Part shown: positions 5,712 through 16,600 of the stretch, piece after piece | How the letters are laid out: the number at the start of each line of letters is the position of its first letter | Numbering within the stretch: the first letter of the stretch is position 1 | Virus record (IMG/VR): IMGVR_UViG_3300047368_000187 | Span: 1-25,434 of that record | Origin: a virus | Strand: one strand, 5' to 3' | DNA length: 25,434 nucleotides | The notes under the pieces: generated by a model | What the model was told of the DNA's origin: nothing | What the model saw: the letters and a program-made list of their open reading frames with translations, nothing else | Database searches by the model: none | Made by a program: the position numbers and the translations under genes

Positions 5712-6256
5712 CGCTCTATCAAATCCATTTTGTAACGAATGAAGTTGTCACCGCTGTACTCAACCGAAGGGCCGTCAGTGTTTAACGATGCCTTAAGCGT
5801 CGGCAGGTACGTAGCCGGGGCAGACAGACTTACGGTTCCCGTGTCACGGGCCGGTGGGTCTACAATCGGCGTTGATCCGCTCAAACCTAAATACTGCATT
5901 AGCTGGTTGTTGTGCGTCGCGTGATTACGGTTGTAGTACTCACCAATGCGAAGCGACGAGTCTGTGTAGGCAGAGTCATCGCGTAGTAGCGGCATGCGGA
6001 AAGCAAAAATCGTGTGACGACCGTCAATCAATCTGAAGAACTCAATAAATGTCTCGTAGTCTGCCCGTGACAGCACCGGGTAAGTAACGCTCATTTCTAT
6101 GCGTACACCGCCGACACTACGCGTCTGTCGACGCATCGATCTGGCGTCGGCTACTAGAGTGGTACGAGCATGCTTTATTTTAAAAGATTCTGGTTTGATG
6201 GTTGTTGGAAAAAGCTGGTACGGACCATCACCGTTTTGAAATGTGTAGGTAGCCAT
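5705..6256 (-). CDS. Putative minor tail protein
   Basis: 183 residues, beginning MATYTFQNGDGPYQLFPTT. It contains a segment SVGGVRIEMSVTYPVLSRADYETFIEFF followed by GRHTIFAFRMP, read here in two parts (SVGGVRIEMSVTYPV and LSRADYETFIEFF). This pattern resembles phage tail-tip or minor tail proteins that describe a small beta-domain fitted to the fibre base. I cannot assign the exact family. It has no membrane segment. AGGGAG lies 5 nt before the ATG. An intrinsic terminator ends only about 15 bp upstream of the start, so expression depends on read-through or a local promoter. It is coupled by overlap to the lysozyme. Confidence 0.7.
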   Translation of the reverse strand: MATYTFQNGDGPYQLFPTTIKPESFKIKHARTTLVADARSMRRQTRSVGGVRIEMSVTYPVLSRADYETFIEFFRLIDGRHTIFAFRMPLLRDDSAYTDSSLRIGEYYNRNHATHNNQLMQYLGLSGSTPIVDPPARDTGTVSLSAPATYLPTLKASLNTDGPSVEYSGDNFIRYKMDLIERW

Positions 6257-6271
6257 CTCGTCTCCCTAGAT

Positions 6272-6294
6272 AAAAAAAACGCCCCAGAGGGGCG
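6272..6294 (-). terminator. Intrinsic terminator inside the late operon
   Basis: On the minus strand CGCCCC-TCT-GGGGCG forms a 6-bp all-GC hairpin with a 3-nt loop, followed at once by eight U residues. It is directional: the opposite strand has no U-tract. It separates the fibre-associated genes from the downstream tail, lysozyme and membrane genes, in a way similar to the partial T7 terminator that follows the capsid gene. Confidence 0.9.
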
Positions 6295-6302
6295 CTTGTC
6301 GT

Positions 6303-6539
6303 TTAGTGAGCAGTAGGATCGTCAGGCTGTAATGGTTCTTCGCCTGGTATCAGTTCGCCCTCTACGACAGGTGCTGGCTCTAACTCACCTTGCGCCTGTT
6401 GCATCTCTGCTTTAAGTGTCAGCAGTTCCGCTTCAAGCTGACTAATACGCATCGCTTGATTAGCATTCTGACGAGCCAAAGACTCTAGTTGCTGAGAGAT
6501 AAAGTAGTCCTGCCTACTCACTTGTTGTTGCTCACTCAT
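6303..6539 (-). CDS. Small coiled-coil protein (78 aa)
   Basis: Residues about 15-50 form heptad-like, charged helix (LESLARQNANQAMRISQLEA and LLTLKAEMQQAQ), followed by an acidic, proline-rich tail ending DDPTAH. This suggests an oligomerising accessory protein, but no family is recognised. The Shine-Dalgarno AAGGAGG is strong. The 69-bp gap upstream (6540-6608) is very A+T rich and could hold a promoter, though no convincing pair of boxes is visible. The gene ends just before the intrinsic terminator, which makes it the last gene of the segment led by the tail fibre. Confidence 0.7.
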   Translation of the reverse strand: MSEQQQVSRQDYFISQQLESLARQNANQAMRISQLEAELLTLKAEMQQAQGELEPAPVVEGELIPGEEPLQPDDPTAH

Positions 6540-6608
6540 TTTGCCTCCTTAGTTGTGCAATATATGAACAATATATATCTAAAACTACTGTAATTAAAGG
6601 TTAAAAAT

Positions 6609-6788
6609 TTATGCGTTTAAGGACAGCATTTGCATGAACTCTACATGCCTTTCTGTCTCACGCTGTAACCTAGCCTGTACATCTGCTGCGTCTACATTAT
6701 GTATCGGCACTTCCATGTAACAACCGTCGTCAAGCGTTAAACACGCGTACAAAAACTCGCCGTCTCGGCGCTCTGTGTATTCGATCAT
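6609..6788 (-). CDS. Hypothetical protein (59 aa)
   Basis: A 59-residue protein (MIEYTERRDGEFLYACLTLDD...) with a short beta-like N-terminus and a helical C-terminus (ADVQARLQRETERHVEFMQM). I chose the ATG at 6788 because it forms an ATGA overlap with the stop of the preceding gene and has GCAGGG upstream. The reading frame stays open further upstream, but a longer start would lie deep inside the neighbour. The function is not recognised. It is translationally coupled to the tail-associated gene before it. Confidence 0.65.
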   Translation of the reverse strand: MIEYTERRDGEFLYACLTLDDGCYMEVPIHNVDAADVQARLQRETERHVEFMQMLSLNA

Positions 6789-7363
6789 GACCCTGCAAAC
6801 CAAACTACTGTTGCTGTGGAGTTTGCGGAACCGAACGGTGTAGTCGACACATCCCATGACCAAACATGGTCACCGCCGCCTGCGTTAGTGTAAGTAGCGT
6901 CTGACCTGTGAAAGGTATGAAAACCGTTGCTTTGTATCGTTATTTTACTAACGACTAAATCGCTATTTGAACCTTGATTTAAACGTAAGAATAACGCTGG
7001 ATTCGACGTGGCCGTATGATAGAGACCTTCCCAGTTGATCGGTAAATAGAAGCCGTCTCTTGAGGTTACAGTTGCTGAACCTAAAGACGGCGATACCAGC
7101 GTCTGTTGACCACTCCAGGTAGCATAAAAATATGTGCCTACACCGACTGTGATTGACACGTCTTTTGCCGGCACACCTTTTAACCCATAAAACTCAGAGA
7201 ACGACATGGTTTGGCCTGACGCTTTACCAAGCAACCCTCGTATATTTGTATCGTTGATACGAATAGGTGACGAGGTATCAGCGTCATTATCAAGCACGCC
7301 GTCGTTTGAGTAATCTTCCATTTGCGAAAGACTTATGGGGTTCCCACTGCTGGGCAGAGGCAT
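6785..7363 (-). CDS. Putative tail-tip / fibre-associated structural protein
   Basis: 192 residues. The first 60 carry a short motif that recurs in many phage tail proteins: ISLSQMEDYSNDG, then IRINDTNIRGLLGKASG, then MSFSEFYGLKG. The rest (about 70-192) is rich in Ser, Thr, Gly and aromatic residues and looks like a beta-sandwich, possibly a receptor- or glycan-contacting domain. It starts one base into the stop of the upstream 86-residue gene (TGATG) and is coupled to the 59-residue gene after it. A virion role is inferred from the motif and from its place after the central fibre. Confidence 0.7.
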   Translation of the reverse strand: MPLPSSGNPISLSQMEDYSNDGVLDNDADTSSPIRINDTNIRGLLGKASGQTMSFSEFYGLKGVPAKDVSITVGVGTYFYATWSGQQTLVSPSLGSATVTSRDGFYLPINWEGLYHTATSNPALFLRLNQGSNSDLVVSKITIQSNGFHTFHRSDATYTNAGGGDHVWSWDVSTTPFGSANSTATVVWFAGS

Positions 7364-7623
7364 CAGTCAGTCCAAATAGCGGTGCAGATGTCCTGTACTA
7401 ACTGCATGTGTCCGCTAACGTCTGTCGCAACCTGCGTTTCGTCACCAGCGTCATCAACCGTAGTCGTGTAACGAGAAAGCCTGTGTGAAACTTCTTTGTT
7501 CACGGGCAAGTCGTCGTCTGACGGATCGTCGAAAGTGTAGGTATACAGAACCATTAGTTCTGGGTCAGGTTGTGTGTCTTGGATTTCTATTCGATAAATA
7601 GATTTGGTACTAGTTATTGCCAT
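7363..7623 (-). CDS. Small protein following the giant fibre (86 aa)
   Basis: 86 residues (MAITSTKSIYRIEIQD...), acidic, with a beta-rich first half (IYRIEIQDTQ, LMVLYTYTF) and a helical end (QLVQDICTAIWTD). The ATG at 7623 is preferred: it overlaps the end of the giant fibre gene by 14 nt and has GAGGA 8 nt upstream. A TTG two codons earlier would be too close to that site. Small genes of this kind commonly follow fibre genes in marine phages, as I recall. A fibre-assembly or tail-accessory role is possible but unproven. Confidence 0.65.
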   Translation of the reverse strand: MAITSTKSIYRIEIQDTQPDPELMVLYTYTFDDPSDDDLPVNKEVSHRLSRYTTTVDDAGDETQVATDVSGHMQLVQDICTAIWTD

Positions 7624-10600
7624 CTTCAAGTTCCTCTATGCGCTTGTTTAAATCTTTAACAGTTTCTACTAGGAGTCCAATGATTGCCTGGTAGTCGACT
7701 GACTTCATGGTTTCGCTATCTCTGATGCTGGTTTCTTTCACAATGTTAGGCATGATCTGCTCAACCTCTTGAGCTATGACCCCGCCTGAGTGTTCCCCAG
7801 ACTGCTTCCAATCAAACTCATAGCCCGAAATTGCTTTAATTTTCTCAATAGGACTTTGAATAGCTTGGATATTAGTTTTCTGGTTGATGTCAGAGATGCT
7901 GGTTGTGCTGTACGCGGTGATGTTGCCTGCACACTCTAAGTCGCCTCCTGACTTAACACGCACAGAGTCAATGATGTCGACGTAGTCTGATGTACCCTCT
8001 ACGCAGTCAATCATCTCGACATTGCCTGCTGTAATGCGGACACGATCCACCTCAAATCTTAAATTCGTACCGGCATTGCTGGTATGGCGGAGGTACTGAT
8101 TCATGTATATGTCGGAGGTAAAGGTGACTTCACCAGTCGCAGTGTCATTAGCGTCGCTACGAATAAATGACGAGGCATGCAACCCATCTACAGTGTCAGC
8201 ATTGGTGCTGGTAGTTTGGACGCTGACGGATGAAACAATGAACTCACACTCAGCGGCCTCAATAGTGCAAATGCCGTCTTCGTTATACGCGTAGTTGCCA
8301 ATAGAGACAGTATCGTTAGCTGTCAAATACAGCATCGTCTCTATTTTGTTGTTTGAGTATTTGCCATAACTCGATCCACGATCGTAGTCGTAGGTACGCG
8401 TACTAACAATTTCACTCCCGTTTTTCTCTACATAAGCTCGCACAGTGTTCCGCGCAGACGAAGATGCGTTCGCGTAGACCATGTTGGCGTAGACCTTGTA
8501 CCAGCCAGTAGTTGCGACAGTAACAACACCGCTTGAGTGCGAAAACGTTGTGCTGTCGCTATGCTCTTCAAGGTTAAAATCGACAGTAAACTCATTTGCC
8601 GCACCTTGCGCTATTGCTGCATTGACATTCGATTTCAAATGGCAAACTTGCGTGTCGTAGCTTGCACTTGTCAGTACAGTGCTGCCGTTTGAGGTTATAG
8701 TGCCTTCAAAATCAGCGTTACCAGACTCGTCAATCAAAAAGGTCTGAGTCGTAGTGTTTGCGCTGTTGTCGTGCCACTGGAATTGAAGCTTGCCCGTACT
8801 CGCACCTCTGACGATGTACTTATCATTTGCGTCAGAAAATGAATTACTGTCCGTGAAAGCGAGCGTCGGTGACGTGTTGTTGATGTATATGTCATCAACA
8901 TCAGTGCCACCCGTTATGGTCAATTCGGTACTAGTGATTTTACCGCCAGCTACTATAGTGCCGATATTTTTTAGGTTTCTAGTATCGCCTTCGACGATTT
9001 GATTAGAACCAACCCAGTAACCATTTGCGCTACTCGTACCAGCTAAAACGTAACCGAAATTAGCTGACAAGTTTCCGTTAACGCCGATGCTTCCGGTCGT
9101 CATATTAAGGTTGCCAGCGACAGTTAAGTTGTTAGCAATAACATCGCCGTCAGACTCAATTCTTTCTATGCCGTTAACTACCACACTGTTGGCGGTAAGA
9201 ACGCCTGGAGTCGTTATGTTAAATCCGCTTTGCTGCGTAAGGTGCGACCTGAGTTCTACTTGTGCATCAGCAGTTCCGAGGTACAACTTTGAAGCACTAA
9301 AGTCCCGCCAGATAAAATTAGTAATGGAGTCAGTCGTGTCTTGTATAACAAAGTCGACATCGTTGGCTTGTAAGGTCAATTCACCACTTGCTGAACGCAG
9401 TGTTTTACCACTAGCAATTGCTATCCCGGACCCGTCTGCTTGGAAAACTGCATCTGTTTGTACAGCCAAACCGTCAGTTACGTCTGACTTCACCTCAAAA
9501 TACATAGTGGCAGCAGAGCTAGAGTCTGTGTTGACCTCAATACGTGCTGCATTTCCGTCTTGTTCGGGCACACCGTCTTCGTGGTTAAACGTTACATTGG
9601 CGTTGCCGTAGCCGTCGTTAATGGTCAAAGCAACGCCGCCAGAACCTTCGCCAGACCTTATATTGTCAGAGGAACGGAACTTGCCGGTTGTTTTGTAATC
9701 ACCTGTACCCGATGTTTTGCCTGTTAGGTTGTTAAAAGCGGTCGCTTGATTGACGGTTGAGCCGTTGAAGTACAAAGCGCCACCCACATTGTAAAGTTTG
9801 TTGGTGGTTGTTGATGGCGCGCCGTTGCTAAGTGTTATCTCATCGCTGTAAAGCACATCGGCACTTACAGGCTCGTTAAGCGTGATTGAGCCGGTCATAA
9901 ACTCTGCAAGATCGGTCGTGTCGTCAGCTTTCCTGAACCTGTGTATATCGTTGATGTAACGATTCATTAGGTCAGTATTGCCGCCGCCACCTATTGAGAT
10001 AGCTAAATCACCATCCGGGTTGTTGATTTTGGTGTAGGTGTTGTTATCCAGATCAATGACTACATCTAGGGTGTTGTCATGCTTAATGGCAGTGAAGATG
10101 CCGTTGCGATCTGAATTGACGACTGTTGTGCCAGAGACGTTAAATTCGCTGTTGGTTCTGACCGTGCCAGCAAAGCGGTTTTCACAGTCTGAGACAATGA
10201 AAACGCCGTACTTGCCGCCGCTTACGTTATTAGTGCCTTCATAGCCTCCGTAAAACAGATACGCATTAGCTGCTGTGACGTTACCGCCACTGTCATCGTC
10301 CCAAGTGGCGCGTACTCCAAAGATGTTATTAACTGTTTGTGCTTGCCCTGGGTCGTCAGTTTCGACATCAAAGAAACCACCATGGAGCGAGCCGCAATTT
10401 TTATCCTGTGAAGTAGTCAGATGCACCTTAGAATGAGTGCCGAAGAATGCAGTTATGTCACCTGTGCCCTGACCGTAGCCATAAGCGACACCGCGCAGAG
10501 CGTAAGCGTTTGAGACACGCCCAGCGGTGTGTTCATCTGCAACAGCTTGACCATAGACACCGACAACCTCACTGACTGTGGAAGCACCGTTTTGACCCTC

Positions 10601-13600
10601 TGCGTAACCAAAGACGCCATAGACCGCATCCGAGTCGCCGGTAACTCGCACGTTAGCCTCAATACCTCTAACTCTGTGTTCGTTACTTGTGTCACCGCCC
10701 GTCGCGGAGCTATCAAGGTCAACTAAAATAGAGCGATGCGTGTTGTCTCCTGTGTGCGCTTCTGAACCACTGCAATTGTGGTCGATAAACAAAGCGTTGA
10801 AGTCTGTATTGGAAATAGTATCGTCAGCGCGGATGCGTAGCATCTCAGTTTGATTGGTGTTGACTATGTCAATTTTGTCAAATTCAGAGTTGCCAGTGGC
10901 ATCGATAGCGCCACTTGTTATCGTCCCAAATGACGAAGCGCCCGTGCTAGTGATAGCCCCGCTACTAATGGTTCCTATATTTTTAAGATTGCGGGTGTCG
11001 CCTTCAACTATTTGATTAGAACCAACCCAGTAACCATTAGCGCTACTCGTACCAGCTAAGACGTAACCAAAATTAGCTGACAAGTTTCCGTTAACGCCGA
11101 TGCTTCCGGTCGTCATGGTGAAGTTGCCAGCAACAGTCAAGTTGTTAGCAATAACATCGCCATCAGACTCAATTCTTTCTATGCCGTTAACTACGACGCT
11201 GTTTGCCGTCACGGTGCCAGAGCTTGTGATGTTGCCCGAGCTTATGGTGCCTACGTTTGAAAGATTGGCGTCTTCGTCAAATATACGAGAGTCGCCTATG
11301 CCTATACCTTTGTGAAAATAACCGACGCTTTCATAAGGCTCATTTGGAAGCATAATGCCCGTTGCTGGGTATACATAAATTGCAAGAACGTATGTTTTTG
11401 CGGTGTTTTCCATCCAAACTTTAAGGGTGTTACTTCCTGTAACGACATCCTCCGTGATGTCTATGACGTGCCATGCGTCTGTGTCATTTTCGCCGTCAGC
11501 CGGTGCGGCATCTAAATATTCAAGACGATACTCAGTACCACCGTTGACGCCTAACTTCGGACTATTTCCAGATTCCGCGTCATTAGTTTTAACCTTTGCA
11601 AACCACCTAGTGCCATGCCTGTTATTAACCGTGAATGTAAAGGTTTGATCAGCGGCAGCAGTGGCGTATGTTTGGTTTTCATCTAAATTAATAGAGCCGT
11701 TCCACGCCAAAGGTAAATCAGCGTCTCCATCAATTGAGCCGTCTGCTGGTTCAAACGCAGAAACTCGCATGCCGGGCTTAAAATCGTAAGAGCCATTAGT
11801 TGTTGGCGTTGGGTCTGCGCTGCGGCTACCTAAAGTAAACGTGGTATGCCCACTGGTCGAAAGGAGCGTCAGATTGTTACCAGTAATGTCTTTAGCGGTA
11901 ACGTTGCCAGTCTGATCGATAGTCACTGCCTCGTTCAAAACGAGATCAGCACTACCGCCATTGCCACTGTTAATGTAAGACTTAGTTTCATCTACCCAAA
12001 GGCGTATCGATCGATTGGCAGAAGTGCTTAACACTGCAATGCCTGCTTCGTCATTGTTAGCAGCCTGATTTACTTGCAGCGATCCGTAGTTATTTAGGCC
12101 GTTAGTGGCTCCTATCTGAGCCTGGACGACGTTTTTAATGTGACGTGCGCTAGTGATAACTTCTTGAGTGCCGAACTCAAGACCGCCTGTGGCTATACGG
12201 ACAGATGTTTTGGGCTCTAAAATTATACGCGCAGGATCGGCAATACCGGCAGCATCTAAGCCAAGATAGCCGCCATAAGTTCCACCAGCGTTAGTGCTTA
12301 TAATAAGGTCAGAATTATCAATCTCATCGCCTGTGTAACCTATGCCGCTGGCATTACCCTCAGTATTTTTGAATAGTATCTTGCCGCTAGCGCCGCCACC
12401 GCCACCGTTGTTAGTGTCGCTAATGTACAAAATCGGATTGCTTGCATCGACCGTGACAGTAGACCCGCTAATTGTTCCAAGAGTTGCGTTACCTGCGCTG
12501 TTAATACGGACAACGTCGTTAAGCTTAAGGTTGCCCGTGATGTTGATATCGGGCGCAGTAAGGTTTTGCGTGCCGTCATATAGGCCGACCATGTGATCGG
12601 CGTGGACTTTCTTAAAGTTGGTTGTGTTCCATACTCCCACTAACCCAGAGCCTAATGTCTTGGTAGTTCCTCCGCCGTCGCCTAAGAAATAAATGCCAAA
12701 CGGATACCCACCGTCCATATCGCCTTCGTCGGACATAAGGCCAAGAGTGTCATTAGCATCCACAATCATTTGATAAGCGTATTGAAAGTCTGTGTCGCTT
12801 ACTTCGCCGTTTTCGAGCCGCAGTGATTTAGCATACAAAAAGCCATTGTTAGTGCTTGCTGTAATGTTGCCTGATGAAGTGATGTTCCCACTGCTTATCG
12901 AGCCAATGTTCTTGAGATTTCTGGTATCACCTTCAACGATCTGGTTACTGCCAACCCAAAAACCATTAGCGCTGCTTGTACCAGCTAAGACGTAACCAAA
13001 ATTAGCTGACAAGTTTCCGTTAACGCCGATGCTTCCGGTCGTCATGGTGAAGTTGCCAGCAACAGTTAAGTTGTTAGCAATAACATCACCGTCAGACTCA
13101 ATTCTTTCTATGCCGTCAACTACGACACTGTTTGCCGTAACGGTGCCAGAGCTTGTGATGTTGCCCGAGCTTATGGTGCCTATGTTGCTCATATTGGCAC
13201 TACCGTCGATAATTGTAGTGGCACCTAGTTTAAATCTACCGCCTGATATAGCATCTGCTACTTCGAGATCGCCATCGCCTGCATTCGTACCTGAGCCAGC
13301 TTCGATAGAGACATTGCCAAAAAACGTAGCCGACAGTGGATCGGTGTGGTTATTAGAGCCGCGCCCATGCAACTGGAACTTTATGTAATCACTGCCTTGA
13401 TCGCTTTCTATGAATTGTAAATCGTGGTCTGGATAGACTGACGCAGTTGGGACGTTGCGAACTTTCCACATAACATCCCTAGCGACGTTGTTATTCGTAT
13501 CCCATCCGCTTGCAAGAAACTCAAGATCGCGTGAGGCGTAAATCTGATTAGAAGCGTCAGCAGTTCCTTCTTTGTTTAGGCGAATATTGCCTGACGCAGT

Positions 13601-16600
13601 AACGGCGCCCGAGCTTATGGTGCCTAGCGTCGCATTACCTGCGGCAGTTATGCGACTAACCCCGTTTATTTGAAGGTTTCCAGACAGCAAATCCATGCCG
13701 CCGCCGCCGTCAAATTGTGCAACGCCCGATCCGTTGTAGTTAATTACAACGCCTGACGAACCATCGTAAATGGTAATGCCGTTATTCTGCTGGGCGTTGT
13801 TTATTGTCCAATCGCCAGCCGCTTCATTAATGGTAAGGTTGTCACTATCGCCTGTTAGTGTTAGCTCGTTAAATGTACCTCTACCTTCGACATCAAGATT
13901 ACCAGACGCATCTAAAACTAACTGTGAGTCACCGCTACTACGGTCTATTCTCACTCTAAAATCGGTGCTTGCTACTTCGTCATCTTCGTCAAGCGCAATG
14001 CTTAGGCCGCCATTATTAAGCGTCTTGATGCCCGTATTCATTGAAGTGATGTCAGTGTCTGTAAACAAAACACTGTTGTTGAAGGTGCCTGTGCCCGTGC
14101 TGGTAATGGCACCTGATAAAATTGTTCCTATATTTACTAGGTTCCTAGTCGATCCCTGTATAACCTGAGTCGCTCCGACGTAATAGCCAAGCGTTGTTGA
14201 GGCATTACCCGCTGTAATTGATCCTGCGGTAGTAACCTGACCACTGCTAGTGATTGCCCCAGATGTAATCGTGCCGACTGTAATATTGTTGATTGTTGTG
14301 TTTCCGCCTGACGTTACCTCGGCAAGCGTTGGCGGATGATACGTGCTAAAAAACTCTGTCCAAGAGTAAAATGCTCCGCTATCTGCGCGACGGACAAACA
14401 GCCTGCCGCCGCTTGATCCACCCCAAGCCAGTTGAATCTTCTGGTTGGGGTCGGTCATCTGAAACAGATTGAAATACGCATATCCTGGACTATTTGATGG
14501 CTGACTGTTTGACCACTTGTAAAATCCGTCCGTGAGGCTGTCAAGGTCATCGGTACTGGTAAGCCCGTCGCCGCCAATATCAATGTTTGCAAACGAGCTT
14601 GTACCTGTTGAGGTGATTGCTCCGCTGTCTACCGTACCTATATTTTTTAAATTTCGAGTATCACCTTCAACGATCTGATTTGATCCGACCCAAAAACCAT
14701 TAGCGCTGCTTGTACCAGCTAAGACGTAGCCGAAGTTAGCTGACAAGTTTCCGTTAACACCGATGCTGCCCGTTGTCATGGTGAAGTTGCCGGCAACAGT
14801 TAAGTTGTTAGCAATAAAGTCACCGTCTGACTCGATCCTTTCAATACCGTCAACGACAATTGAATCAGCAGTTACGCTCCCGTTAACGGTAATTCCGCCG
14901 GTTGCAACTGTCAGCAAATCGGCTGTCGTATTATTGCCAAAGACCATTTGACCTGACGCAGACCCCACTTTGAAGGTGTGCTTGGCATTGGCATTTGCGC
15001 CAACGTCGCTAGTAGTGATGGTGAGACGGCGCTGGCTTGCTGTGCCGCCTGTAAAATATGTATCGCCTGACGCTGCGCCGTTAATGTCCAGCGCAGACAT
15101 ATAAAAGCCTTCGCCTTGCACATCGTTGTCGTAAAAGTCAGCCATGCCCTGATAGAACTGTGCCAACTCATAGGTGCCGTCTGCTTTGTAGAAACGGTGA
15201 ATGTCGTTGCTATACGTATTTTTGGCGTCAGTGCTTCCGCCGCCGCCGATCTTTATGGCCTCTACGCCGTCGGGATTATTGATCTTGACGTAGGTATTGT
15301 CGTCGAGGTCGATGACTAAATCGGAGGTATTGTCGTGCTTAATACCTGTAAGTGTAGCTGCGCGGTTATTGTCAATTACTAGCGCGCCGTTTACGTCAAA
15401 CTCTTTAGCCCGGACGCGTCCGTTAAATTGGCTTGGAACATCATCCGCTATAAAGACGCCATAAGCGTTTGTGTTTGGGTAGAAAGTTGAGTCTTGCAAA
15501 TTACCCTGGTAATCGCCATAAAATAGATAGCTGTTGTTAACAGTGTGGTCAGTACCAGTATCGTTTTCGTCAATCAGCGCGTAGACCGCATACATGTTGC
15601 TGATGGTGTGCGCGTTGTTTGTGGCATCGAGTTGTACTTCGTTCCACGAGCCGTACATGTGCGTAATGTCGCTTGTATTACCGCTTTGAGTAGATGTTAT
15701 ATTCGCAGCACCTACTAGTTTTGCGATGGTCGTTCCACTGCTGCTGTTAGCTACAGCTTGATTAAGTGCACCATAAGCGTTAGTCACTTCTCCTGTACCG
15801 CTGCTTTGAGCAGTAGCCTGGCTGTGTGACCCGTACATGCTAGCAACAGTGCCGCCGGAATTTAAAGCGAGGCCGTAAGAGAACAGCCCACGCAAGGCAG
15901 CCATGTTGGCTGAACCATTTTGGCGTGCGTAAAGGTACGCTGCGTCTAGTCTGTCGGCTGTCCCGTCAGCGAGGTTACGCGCATCAACATACAGCGGAAA
16001 TAAACGCGTCTCGTTGCTCGTATCGCCTCCCGAATCCGAAGAATCGTAGTCGATATACAATCCGTACTTGTAGTTGTCAGTGGTGTGCGTTTCCGTACCG
16101 CTGAAATTAAAGTCGAGAAGCATCATTGTATGGTTTTGATTGCTGATGGTGTTGGCGGCTGTGTAATGAAAGCCATTGGTTCTGTTGTTGCCAGGAAGTA
16201 CTTGGAATTTAGTCTGCGCCTTCAACGTGTCGGTGCTTCCGTCTAGCGACAGGTATGTTTTAGTGCCACCACTGCCGTCATCGCTTTCAAACCTAATATC
16301 CATGTCGTCAGCAAGGTTGCGTATGTATAAATTGCCTGACGTATTATCGAGGTAGGTCGTACCTGCGTGATAGATCTTGAAGTCGTTGTCTGTGCCGAAA
16401 CTCAGTTTGTCGTTTTCTGTAAAGTTTGTGTCGCCAGTAATAGTGCCGCCAGTTAGCGGTAAGTGACCTACCTGGCTGTAGGTGTACGCTGTGTTGGCAT
16501 TGGTTGAGCTACCGCCTGACCAATCGACTGTAGATGTAAATGTGGCCGCTCCAGTGCTTGCAAGTGTTAAGCTCGTAGAAGTACTACCCTCACTATCGTC

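Noticed and set aside
6540-6608. A+T-rich gap as a sigma70 promoter for the small coiled-coil gene
   Set aside because: Only weak matches to a -10 box (TATATT) with no credible -35 at the right spacing.
9087-14168. Long plus-strand open frames opposite the fibre gene, such as 9087-9611, 13029-13388 and 13770-14168
   Set aside because: They are by-products of the codon use of the giant fibre on the other strand. Several start at the same place in each fibre repeat and translate as repeats of the same meaningless peptide.
8957-14875. Spaced identical repeats as a possible CRISPR or mobile-element array
   Set aside because: The copies are 240 bp long, 1.7-2.0 kb apart, in one reading frame, and encode a conserved protein block. 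They are domain duplications in the fibre.
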